Origin: Flavipsychrobacter sp964461535
GTDB taxonomy: Bacteria; Bacteroidota; Bacteroidia; Chitinophagales; Chitinophagaceae
DNA length: 5,366 bases
Direction: 5' to 3'
NCBI GenBank assembly: GCA_964461535.1
Contig: CAYWUY010000133.1
Coordinates: forward strand, 1 to 5,366
Shown: one piece after another, positions 1 to 5,364 of the stretch
How the letters are laid out: each line of letters opens with the position of its first letter
Numbering within the stretch: the first letter of the stretch is position 1
Translations under genes and position numbers: made by a program
Notes under the pieces: generated by a model
Told to the model about the DNA's origin: nothing
The model's database searches: none
Seen by the model: only the letters and a program-made list of their open reading frames with translations

Positions 1-4
1 ACTA

Positions 5-1009
5 TCAACTCAAAAGATAATTCCTTTTAGTTTGATACATCATTAAGTATCCGCGCTTATTGGCTTCAGTTAAGAACGAACGGCTAATTAATACTTCCAC
101 TAGTGGTTGTTTCTCTAAATACGGAGCCATTATTTTTTCTATTCTATTTTCAGTAACCCCAATGCGTCTCCCAAATTCTTCAAAGTCACTTTTATGGGGA
201 TGCATGCTTCTCTTATAGTGTTCGCTTTTAAAATCATCGGCAAATAAACCTTTGTCTAAAGCAAAATCAGAGTCATCTAGATGCAATTGGGTATTCAATA
301 AATCATAAGTTGGGCTTAAAAGGTAATCCCCTTTTGATGATTCTAGCAATGAGAAATTTTTCAAGTGCGCATCACCATTAGAAAATAAAAAGTTAAATAA
401 AACCAATGAAAAATATTTTTCAATCTCTATCCGCCATGCCGATACATATTTTTGAATCAGCAAGCCGGCTTCCTCATAACTGAATTCATATTTAAAATTG
501 GGGCCCGCATTATCATTTGTTTTTCCTGCTAAAGTTGCAAAATCTTCTTTGCCCCATTTTGTGCCATCAGCTTTTACATCAAAGCGTTTAGTAATATAAG
601 CAGGCGAACCATTTTTGAAAAATATCATGGCATTTTCTGCCGTGTTTATGCCATATACTTGTTTGGCTATTTGCATCGTCAAATGTTCGTTGGCAGGTAC
701 CTGGGCCACCTTTTTTAAATCTCTGGGTATTGGCTTCAGAATGTATGTGCCTCGTTCACCTTCCTTTGTCAATCGCAGTATGTTTTTCTCCAGTACAAAA
801 CTTAGTTTTTCCTGTACACCCGATATGGAAATGCGCTTGCGATTTTCCATAAAGAGTTCCGCAACCTCTTCATTTTGCTGTGGTTGGTCGTACGATAAAA
901 TATGGTTGACCTTTTTACCATTAAATAAGTTGCGTAGGCAGCTTGGGCTGTATGTTGAAAATCCTTCAGCCAATGTCCCGGGGCAATAGTGTAATTCGTT
1001 TAGGCTCAT
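5..1009 (-). CDS. hipT: HipT-like serine/threonine kinase toxin (HipA C-terminal kinase body)
   Basis: This is a 334-residue HipA-family protein kinase without the usual N-terminal subdomain, which the gene before it encodes. Visible motifs, in order: the Gly-rich (P-loop-like) segment SISGVQEKLS at residues 61-70; the probable ATP-binding lysine K92 in YILKPIP; NEHLTMQIAK at 107-116; the catalytic loop NGDAHLKN at 211-218, with D213 as likely catalytic base and N218 as metal ligand; and the DFG-equivalent SPTYDLL with D236. All key kinase residues are present, so the enzyme looks active. The length is close to what I recall for E. coli O127:H6 HipT (about 335 residues). HipA and HipT kinases phosphorylate aminoacyl-tRNA synthetases (GltX and TrpS respectively) and arrest translation; the target here is unknown. 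The start codon overlaps the hipS stop by four bases (ATGA), which implies translational coupling. The stop lies near the window edge and the gene is complete. It could also be annotated simply as a HipA domain protein. Confidence 0.88.
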   Translation of the reverse strand: MSLNELHYCPGTLAEGFSTYSPSCLRNLFNGKKVNHILSYDQPQQNEEVAELFMENRKRISISGVQEKLSFVLEKNILRLTKEGERGTYILKPIPRDLKKVAQVPANEHLTMQIAKQVYGINTAENAMIFFKNGSPAYITKRFDVKADGTKWGKEDFATLAGKTNDNAGPNFKYEFSYEEAGLLIQKYVSAWRIEIEKYFSLVLFNFLFSNGDAHLKNFSLLESSKGDYLLSPTYDLLNTQLHLDDSDFALDKGLFADDFKSEHYKRSMHPHKSDFEEFGRRIGVTENRIEKIMAPYLEKQPLVEVLISRSFLTEANKRGYLMMYQTKRNYLLS

Positions 1010-1335
1010 GTTGTCTTGATTGGTTTTACAGTAATAGCCCCAACGGTATCGTATTGTGCAGTGGCAGCAAGCAATCCAAAATGATCTTCCTCGTCTATTC
1101 TTAATTGTATGCTTTGTAATTTTCTATTTACGCCTTCACTCAGCATATTGAAAAAAAATGGAAATAAGAATTCGCTCCTGTATTCCTTTTGCGACTTTGG
1201 TAGTGTTAAGCTAATTGCAGGTTTATTGTTGTCCAGAAAATATTGCTCATCATACCTAAAAACATACTGCTTTCTATTTTCTTCTATCAGCCGTCCTGCC
1301 AATATGCCGTTATGGTATATCTCTAATGTTCGCAT
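1006..1335 (-). CDS. hipS: HipS-like protein (HipA N-terminal subdomain as a separate chain)
   Basis: This 109-residue protein matches the small N-terminal subdomain of HipA (Couple_hipA type). The recognisable family signature is a strand with ISLTLP (41-46), then a hydrophobic helix FPFFFNMLSEG (58-68), then DEEDHFGLLAA (81-91) and a closing TVGAITV (97-103). In HipA this segment is fused to the kinase. In the E. coli HipBST system it is a separate protein, HipS, which binds HipT and acts as the antitoxin. The same role is inferred here from size, gene order and tight coupling: only three bases separate it from the hipB stop, and its own stop overlaps the hipT start. The position after the conserved EG is V69, where HipA-type sequences often carry tryptophan. 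No Shine-Dalgarno sequence is seen, which is normal for Bacteroidota. The domain identity is firm; the antitoxin role is inference. Confidence 0.85.
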   Translation of the reverse strand: MRTLEIYHNGILAGRLIEENRKQYVFRYDEQYFLDNNKPAISLTLPKSQKEYRSEFLFPFFFNMLSEGVNRKLQSIQLRIDEEDHFGLLAATAQYDTVGAITVKPIKTT

Positions 1336-1338
1336 TTG

Positions 1339-1548
1339 TTATGGTTTCTTTTTTACTTGAAAGGCAAGTTCCATTCCCAATACTTCAGCCAATTTATTAA
1401 TCACATCTAAAGAAGGATTGCCTTGCCCTCTCTCTAATTTGTACAAGGTGTTGACGCTTATTTGAGCCAATTCAGCCAAGTGGGGCTGGGTGATGTGCAG
1501 CTCCTTACGTCTGTTTTTGATGGCTTCTCCAAAATTCTTTACTAACAT
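1339..1548 (-). CDS. hipB: HipB-like XRE-family HTH repressor
   Basis: A 69-residue protein made almost entirely of one lambda-repressor-like HTH domain. The first helix is about residues 5-17. Helix 2 starts at TQPHLAELA (20-28), and the recognition helix is VNTLYKLERG (32-41). The conserved NPSLDVINKLAEVLG (44-58) closes the domain, and a short basic tail (VKKKP) ends the protein. In hip operons this protein dimerises on operator palindromes and represses the operon, usually together with the kinase. Here it is the first gene of a three-gene operon, three bases before hipS. Its start codon lies inside one palindrome, and a second palindrome sits about 60 bp upstream; both are probable binding sites, so autoregulation is likely. 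The start at 1548 is supported by a promoter at a proper distance and by the HTH beginning just after it. It lacks the C-terminal extension found in some HipB proteins. Confidence 0.88.
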   Translation of the reverse strand: MLVKNFGEAIKNRRKELHITQPHLAELAQISVNTLYKLERGQGNPSLDVINKLAEVLGMELAFQVKKKP

Positions 1549-1559
1549 TATAATGTGAT
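1542..1559. promoter_or_regulatory. Probable HipB operator O2, overlapping the hipB start codon
   Basis: This is an 18-bp imperfect palindrome, CTAACATTATAATGTGAT, with seven of nine pairs matching and a perfect 12-bp inner core (ACATTATAATGT). It includes the hipB ATG (1546-1548) and lies just downstream of the predicted transcription start, where a bound repressor would block initiation or elongation. It shares the core TATAATGTGAT with the box at 1603-1620. That HipB binds here is inferred from location and symmetry. Confidence 0.6.
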
Positions 1560-1613
1560 TTTCATATCAAAGCTACATACTTCAACAGAAATATACAATA
1601 AAATCACATTATA
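1549..1613. repeat. Perfect 14-bp inverted repeat flanking the hip promoter
   Basis: TATAATGTGATTTT occurs on the plus strand at 1549-1562 and on the minus strand at 1613 to 1600, with 37 bp between the arms. The arms contain the inner halves of the two operator palindromes plus a shared TTT extension. The intervening 37 bp carries the predicted promoter. The simplest reading is two HipB sites in mirror arrangement; an invertible promoter is a less likely alternative. Confidence 0.75.
1568..1600 (-). promoter_or_regulatory. Predicted promoter of the hipBST-like operon
   Basis: Read on the minus strand, the -7 element TAGCTTTG (1575 to 1568) fits the Bacteroidota consensus TAnnTTTG exactly. 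It is preceded by TATTG (1600 to 1596), a reasonable -33 element, with a 20-nt spacer. Transcription would start near 1560-1563, giving a leader of only about 12-15 nt before the hipB ATG. The promoter lies exactly between two palindromic boxes, which fits repression by looping or by double occupancy. Confidence 0.6.
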
Positions 1614-1620
1614 GTGTGAT
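1603..1620. promoter_or_regulatory. Probable HipB operator O1, upstream of the promoter
   Basis: This is an 18-bp palindrome, ATCACATTATAGTGTGAT, with eight of nine pairs matching (arms ATCACA and TGTGAT). It ends next to the -33 element of the predicted hipB promoter. Its centre is 61 bp from the centre of the box at 1542-1559, roughly six helical turns, so both sites would face about the same side of the DNA. The two boxes share a 14-bp sequence, TATAATGTGATTTT, in opposite orientation. Confidence 0.62.
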
Positions 1621-1647
1621 ATTTGTTTGTGTAATTAGCATATAATC

Positions 1648-1747
1648 NNNNNNNNNNNNNNNNNNNNNNNNNNNNNNNNNNNNNNNNNNNNNNNNNNNNN
1701 NNNNNNNNNNNNNNNNNNNNNNNNNNNNNNNNNNNNNNNNNNNNNNN
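1648..1747. other. Assembly gap (100 N)
   Basis: Exactly 100 N, the conventional placeholder for a scaffold gap of unknown size. Sequence upstream of the hip operator region and downstream of the lipoprotein gene is therefore missing, and the distance between the two loci is not known. The 36 bases after the gap (1748-1783) precede the lipoprotein stop codon; they show no gene and no convincing terminator. Confidence 0.97.
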
Positions 1748-1783
1748 GGCTGCACTACCTCGTGGTGTATTGGTTGTAGAGTG

Positions 1784-3256
1784 CTATTTCTTAATTATAC
1801 TTCCCTGTATAGACCATAAGAAGTCCAGCTTCATGCGGTTTTTAAAGTTGCTATCGCTTACCATATCTATATACGTGTCAGGTATATAGTTACCTAGTTG
1901 GTTCTTAATGCTTACCTTTTGGTCAAACGTAGCCAGAGCATGGCAGCTCATACAGCCCGTTTGGCTACCCACTTTGTTGTATACTGTGCCGCTTGGGCTT
2001 TGCACCACACCTGGAGCATAAAATACAAAAATGCTAAAGCCTGCCTCTAAAAACGGATTGAAAGCAATAATAGAAGTACCCTTATTATTACCGCCCGAGT
2101 AAGGTTGGTTAGGCCATATAAAGGTGTAGCCTATACTCATGGCATAGTGTGCAGGTGCACCCGTTATTTCTGCAGGGCGTTTGCTGGCTATGTATTGGCA
2201 ACTGGGTGTTGGTGGCATGTCAGGGTTAGGTGTCCACCAGTAGGTTTGCCAGGTCCATCTTTTTATTTCTTTAGAAGTTACGTGCATACCCACCAGTATG
2301 GCTATATCGCCTGCTTGTGCGCCTTTACCTAGCTTTTTAGCATCAGCATCGCTTAGGGTATAATGTATAAAAGTGTTTAAGTTATAAGTGTTCTCAGCCG
2401 TACGTTTAGGGTTGTCCTCTACCGATAGGTTGCCGTTGCCATTGCTTTTATTATTAATGTCTACAAACACCACACCGCGCCATTGGTCTTGGTCAAAGCC
2501 CGAATCGCAATAGTTAGGGCCATTCCATACCCTAAAAGCAAAATAGCCATCCACTATTTTACTCTTAGGTATAATTTGGTAGGTAGGCTTTATTACTATC
2601 GACGTATTAGGAAAATCAGGTATATCCGTCATGCCCTTGCTTTGCATAGCAGCCAATGCACTGCTGTCATATAGTTTATTGCTTATTATATGTTGTGCAG
2701 CAGGTATGTCATAGGCCACAGTTACTTTGGTGGTATATACCCCTAGTTCAAATTTTGGTTGGTTGCATGGTGGCGTGTTTTTTAATATTATTTTTTCGCC
2801 CATTTGCTTCGCCTCATTCATGCGTATGTTTTTAGCCGCATGCTCAAATTGGTTAGGCTCATGCAGCTCTTGTCTGCCATCGTCAGGAGTTTCGCTTTGT
2901 AGCCCGTTACTTTTGCCGCTTTCGGTACGCAGCTCATTTTGCAGATCCTCAGGTGTTTGCCAGGTTTCGTATACATACAGCGGAGACCCATTAAGGCTAT
3001 CGCCGGTTAGGGTAGTTAGCCCCGCCCATATACCCCAGCCGTGGCTTATTATAGATGCCGAGTCGGTACTGTTCAGCCACTGGTTTATTTTGTTGCTATC
3101 CTCCGGAAATACAAATCCCGGGATGTTTACCGTAGGAAATGGAGCAGGCTGAATATCCTTATCTCCTGTAATGGGTGGTTTTGTGTTGCTGTCGCCGCAG
3201 CCTATCAGGTAGGCGCCACCGGCTATGCATGCTGCCAGTAAGAGAGCTTTCTTCAT
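1784..3256 (-). CDS. Mono-haem c-type cytochrome-like lipoprotein, function unknown
   Basis: A 490-residue exported protein that I do not recognise as a named family. The N-terminus is a lipoprotein signal peptide: KK, then a hydrophobic stretch, then the lipobox LIGC (17-20), so the mature protein should start at lipidated C20 and be anchored facing the periplasm or the surface. A Pro-rich, probably flexible linker follows (about 21-50). A single haem c attachment motif, CMSCH (435-439), lies near the C-terminus, with H439 as proximal ligand; M464 or M475 could be the distal ligand, but this is a guess. The long middle part has an aromatic cluster, RWTWQTYWWTPNP (333-345), and extra cysteines C164, C250 and C353. 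A large non-haem domain joined to a small haem site suggests a redox or electron-transfer role, but substrate and partner cannot be read from sequence. The start is fixed by the signal peptide; the stop is TAG. The gene is transcribed away from sucC and stands alone as far as visible. Confidence 0.82.
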   Translation of the reverse strand: MKKALLLAACIAGGAYLIGCGDSNTKPPITGDKDIQPAPFPTVNIPGFVFPEDSNKINQWLNSTDSASIISHGWGIWAGLTTLTGDSLNGSPLYVYETWQTPEDLQNELRTESGKSNGLQSETPDDGRQELHEPNQFEHAAKNIRMNEAKQMGEKIILKNTPPCNQPKFELGVYTTKVTVAYDIPAAQHIISNKLYDSSALAAMQSKGMTDIPDFPNTSIVIKPTYQIIPKSKIVDGYFAFRVWNGPNYCDSGFDQDQWRGVVFVDINNKSNGNGNLSVEDNPKRTAENTYNLNTFIHYTLSDADAKKLGKGAQAGDIAILVGMHVTSKEIKRWTWQTYWWTPNPDMPPTPSCQYIASKRPAEITGAPAHYAMSIGYTFIWPNQPYSGGNNKGTSIIAFNPFLEAGFSIFVFYAPGVVQSPSGTVYNKVGSQTGCMSCHALATFDQKVSIKNQLGNYIPDTYIDMVSDSNFKNRMKLDFLWSIQGSIIKK

Positions 3257-3334
3257 GTGTATTTGTTTTTATTGTGAGTGAATGTGATACCAAATCAATT
3301 GAAAAACACACAGTGACAGTTGGCCTATTTCTAT

Positions 3335-3342
3335 CAAATATA
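3335..3342 (-). promoter_or_regulatory. Possible -7 element of the lipoprotein gene
   Basis: On the minus strand the sequence is TATATTTG, which fits TAnnTTTG. It would give a leader of about 70 nt. No matching -33 TTG element is seen at the expected distance, and the region is very AT-rich, so a chance match is possible. Confidence 0.25.
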
Positions 3343-3503
3343 ATATTTATAGTTTAAATTTTTATACACTTTGTTGTAAAAATAGTATTAATACGCATGG
3401 GCTAAAGGAGTTTTACTTTTCAGTGGGGGAGTTATTACACTAGCTTATTTTGGTCTTATCTCTACATAGTATGGTTTCTTTTATTTATATATCAAGGGGC
3501 TTT

Positions 3504-3535
3504 TGCCTGTATATTGCTAATTACATATACAAGCA
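3504..3535. repeat. Imperfect inverted repeat upstream of sucC
   Basis: The arms TGCCTGTATAT (3504-3514) and ATATACAAGCA (3525-3535) pair at ten of eleven positions around a 10-nt loop. It sits about 20 bp upstream of the putative -33 element of the sucC promoter, where an activator or repressor dimer could bind. No T-tract follows, so it is not a terminator. The regulator, if any, is unknown. Confidence 0.45.
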
Positions 3536-3555
3536 TATTATTTTCTCATAAAAGC

Positions 3556-3588
3556 TATTTCATGTTTGAGAGTTAATCATTACCTTCG
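3556..3588 (+). promoter_or_regulatory. Predicted sucC promoter
   Basis: The -7 element TACCTTCG (3581-3588) differs from the Bacteroidota consensus TAnnTTTG at one base. TATTT (3556-3560) stands 20 nt upstream, the same spacing as in the hip promoter, although it lacks the final G. The transcription start would be near 3592-3596, with a leader of about 11-15 nt before the ATG and no Shine-Dalgarno sequence. Confidence 0.5.
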
Positions 3589-3606
3589 CCCAAAATTTTT
3601 TAACAC

Positions 3607-4824
3607 ATGAATTTGCACGAATATCAGGCAAAAGCGTTGCTCAAACGTTATAATGTGCCTACACAGGAAGGTATCGCAGTTTCTAATGTAGATGAAGCTG
3701 TTGCTGCTTACAAACAACTGGCTGTAGACAACGGTACTAAATTCGCAGTTATCAAGGCTCAAATACATGCCGGTGGTCGTGGTAAAGGTCGCATGATAGA
3801 AGTACCTGAGCAAAGCGGGGTTTCTGTGGTTAAAAGCGCTGAAAATGTAGAAACAGTAGCAAAAAATATATTAGGTAATACCTTAGTTACCATACAAACT
3901 GGTCCTCAAGGTAAAAAAGTAAATAAAATACTTGTAGCTCAAGACATGTACTATGATGGTCCTAGCGAGCGCAAAGAGTTTTATTTGTCTATCCTTTTAG
4001 ATCGTGCTAAAAAACAAAACGTTATCATGTACAGCACCGAAGGTGGTATGGATATCGAAGAAGTAGCACATCACACTCCTGAAAAAATATTTAAAGAGTG
4101 GGTTCAGCCTGGTTTCCCTCTAGAGGCGTTCCAAGCTCGTAAAATAGCTTTCAACTTTGGCCTTAGCGGTACAGCTTTCAAAAACATGGTGAAATTCGTA
4201 ACCAACCTATATAATGCATATGTTGGTTTAGATTGCGCTATGCTTGAAATCAACCCATTATTCAAATCTGCTGACGACCAAATACTTGCGGTTGACTGTA
4301 AAATGAATTTGGATGACAACGCTCTTATGCGTCACCCAGATCTTGCAGACATGCGCGATAAAACTGAAGAAGATCCTACAGAAGTAGAAGCTGGCGAATT
4401 CAACCTTAACTATGTAAAACTTGACGGTAACGTAGGTTGTATGGTTAATGGTGCTGGTTTGGCTATGGCTACTATGGATATGATTAAGCTAGCAGGTGGC
4501 GAGCCGGCTAACTTCCTAGACGTAGGTGGTACAGCTAATGCTCAAACAGTTGAGGCTGGTTTCCGCATTATCATGAAAGACCCTAACGTTAAGGCTATTC
4601 TTATCAATATCTTTGGTGGTATAGTTCGTTGCGATCGTGTTGCTGCCGGTGTTATTGAGGCTTACAACAAATTAGGTAATATCAATATACCTATCATTGT
4701 TCGTCTTCAAGGTACTAACGCTGAGGCTGCTAAAGAATTGATTGAAAATTCTGGCCTAAAAGTACAATCAGCTATCTTGTTAAGCGAGGCTGCTGAACTA
4801 GTACAAAAAGCGGTATCTGCTTAA
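3607..4824 (+). CDS. sucC: Succinyl-CoA synthetase (ADP-forming) beta subunit
   Basis: A 405-residue cytoplasmic TCA-cycle enzyme subunit. With the alpha subunit (SucD) it interconverts succinyl-CoA + NDP + Pi and succinate + CoA + NTP. The N-terminal half is an ATP-grasp domain: it starts with the family-typical MNLHEYQAK and has K50 and GGRGKG (56-61) for nucleotide binding and DGPSERKEFYLSI (117-129). LEINPL (213-218, N216) and D230 correspond to the Mg-nucleotide ligands N199 and D213 of the E. coli protein. The C-terminal CoA-ligase domain has GCMVNGAGLAM (277-287), the helix that meets the phosphohistidine loop of SucD, then FLDVGGTA (303-310) and NIFGGIVRCD (334-343). It is slightly longer than the E. 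coli protein (388). The codons look those of a well-expressed gene, with many GGT and CGT. A strong terminator follows at once and no sucD is present, so this looks like a single-gene transcript. ATP versus GTP preference cannot be decided here. Confidence 0.97.
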   Translation: MNLHEYQAKALLKRYNVPTQEGIAVSNVDEAVAAYKQLAVDNGTKFAVIKAQIHAGGRGKGRMIEVPEQSGVSVVKSAENVETVAKNILGNTLVTIQTGPQGKKVNKILVAQDMYYDGPSERKEFYLSILLDRAKKQNVIMYSTEGGMDIEEVAHHTPEKIFKEWVQPGFPLEAFQARKIAFNFGLSGTAFKNMVKFVTNLYNAYVGLDCAMLEINPLFKSADDQILAVDCKMNLDDNALMRHPDLADMRDKTEEDPTEVEAGEFNLNYVKLDGNVGCMVNGAGLAMATMDMIKLAGGEPANFLDVGGTANAQTVEAGFRIIMKDPNVKAILINIFGGIVRCDRVAAGVIEAYNKLGNINIPIIVRLQGTNAEAAKELIENSGLKVQSAILLSEAAELVQKAVSA

Positions 4825-4852
4825 TTAGTTATTATATTTATTATGCTTATAT

Positions 4853-4885
4853 GCAGGGCTGCCCATCCGGCAGCCCTGCTTTTTT
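4853..4885 (+). terminator. Rho-independent terminator of sucC
   Basis: A perfect 11-bp GC-rich stem, GCAGGGCTGCC (4853-4863) with GGCAGCCCTGC (4869-4879), has a 5-nt loop CATCC and is followed directly by six T (4880-4885). It begins 28 nt after the sucC stop. No A-tract precedes it, so it should work only for plus-strand transcription. It separates sucC from the next gene. Confidence 0.93.
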
Positions 4886-4963
4886 ATACTAACTATTTAC
4901 ACGCTTTATAGGCATATATAGCCCTTGGTGATACACGTTATAAATTTATCTCTCTGCATTACC

Positions 4964-4971
4964 TAACTTTG
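4964..4971 (+). promoter_or_regulatory. Predicted -7 element of the Fur-family gene
   Basis: TAACTTTG matches the Bacteroidota -7 consensus TAnnTTTG exactly and ends nine bases before the ATG at 4981. Transcription would therefore start only a few bases before the start codon, giving a nearly leaderless mRNA. No clear -33 TTG element is seen; an AT palindrome, ATAAATTTAT (4940-4949), lies where it would be expected. Confidence 0.5.
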
Positions 4972-4980
4972 CTAGCAATA

Positions 4981-5364
4981 ATGAAAACCACAAGAAATAC
5001 AGTAGCACGTACAGAAATTTTAAAACTTATAGACGAGGCTCAAACCGCTCTGTCTCATGCCGATTTGCTACAAGCTCTCGGTGGCCTGTGCGATAGGGTT
5101 ACTGTATATCGTGTGCTTGATAGGCTTACAGAGGAGGGTCGTGTACACAAAGTGGTAAACATAGATGGGGTAGTGCAGTATGCCACTTGTAGCGAATGTG
5201 TAGTACACCACCATCATCACGACCATATTCATTTCAGTTGCGAGCAGTGCAAATCAGTTACTTGCCTGTCAGAGGTCATCCCCGCATTTAAGCTACCCGC
5301 CAGTTACAAAGTACACTCAGCCAATTTTGTTGTCGCAGGTCTTTGCCCCAATTGTAGTAAGTAA
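4981..5364 (+). CDS. Fur-family metal-dependent transcriptional repressor
   Basis: A 127-residue cytoplasmic DNA-binding regulator of the Fur/Zur/PerR family. The N-terminal winged helix (about 1-65) includes SHADLLQAL (25-33, with H26 as a likely regulatory metal ligand) and the recognition helix and wing RVTVYRVLDRLTEEGRV (39-55). The C-terminal dimerisation domain has the histidine cluster HHHHHDHIH (76-84), then the structural zinc cysteines C87/C90 and C122/C125. An additional CxxC pair (C70, C73) directly precedes the histidine run. Such proteins repress iron, zinc or peroxide genes when metal is bound; which metal applies here cannot be told from sequence. It is a little shorter than E. 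coli Fur (148). ATG 4981 is chosen over an in-frame TTG at 4969 because that TTG lies inside the -7 promoter element and the upstream residues add nothing family-like. The stop lies two bases before the window end. Confidence 0.9.
   Translation: MKTTRNTVARTEILKLIDEAQTALSHADLLQALGGLCDRVTVYRVLDRLTEEGRVHKVVNIDGVVQYATCSECVVHHHHHDHIHFSCEQCKSVTCLSEVIPAFKLPASYKVHSANFVVAGLCPNCSK

Larger units (their letters stand above)
3257..3606. other. Divergent intergenic region between the lipoprotein gene and sucC
   Basis: A 350-bp AT-rich stretch with no convincing gene on either strand. It must hold the promoters of two divergent genes. It contains a weak minus-strand -7 match (3335-3342), an imperfect inverted repeat (3504-3535) and the sucC promoter (3556-3588). 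A perfect but short palindrome, TCAATTGA, lies at 3295-3302. The roughly 160 bases from 3343 to 3503 show nothing I can name: no tRNA, no terminator hairpin and no long repeat. Confidence 0.7.

Noticed and set aside
615..989. Plus-strand open frame antisense to the HipT-like gene
   Set aside because: It lies wholly within a gene with clear kinase motifs, and its product shows no family feature and no promoter.
1752..1784. Possible hairpin GCACT...AGTGC downstream of the lipoprotein gene, as a terminator
   Set aside because: The stem is only five base pairs with a long loop, no T-tract follows on the minus strand, and the sequence stops at the gap.
2727..3152. Plus-strand open frame of 141 codons antisense to the lipoprotein gene
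   Set aside because: The opposite strand has a long frame with a signal peptide, lipobox and haem motif. The antisense translation is Cys- and Ser-rich, has no recognisable domain and looks like a frame shadow.
3281..3288. AATGTGAT near the lipoprotein start, equal to the hip operator half-site
   Set aside because: Only one half-site is present; the partner half is absent at the required spacing. An 8-base match in AT-rich DNA can occur by chance.
3580..3813. Minus-strand open frame of 77 codons over the start of sucC
   Set aside because: It overlaps the sucC promoter and the conserved N-terminus of sucC in antisense, and has no recognisable domain.
4911..4923. GGCATATATAGCC between the sucC terminator and the Fur-family gene, as a possible operator
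   Set aside because: Only three outer pairs match (GGC/GCC) and the centre is not symmetric, so there is no support for a binding site.
4969..4980. In-frame TTG as an earlier start of the Fur-family gene
   Set aside because: The TTG is the end of the -7 promoter element TAACTTTG, so it would not be transcribed properly. The ATG at 4981 gives a normal Fur N-terminus.
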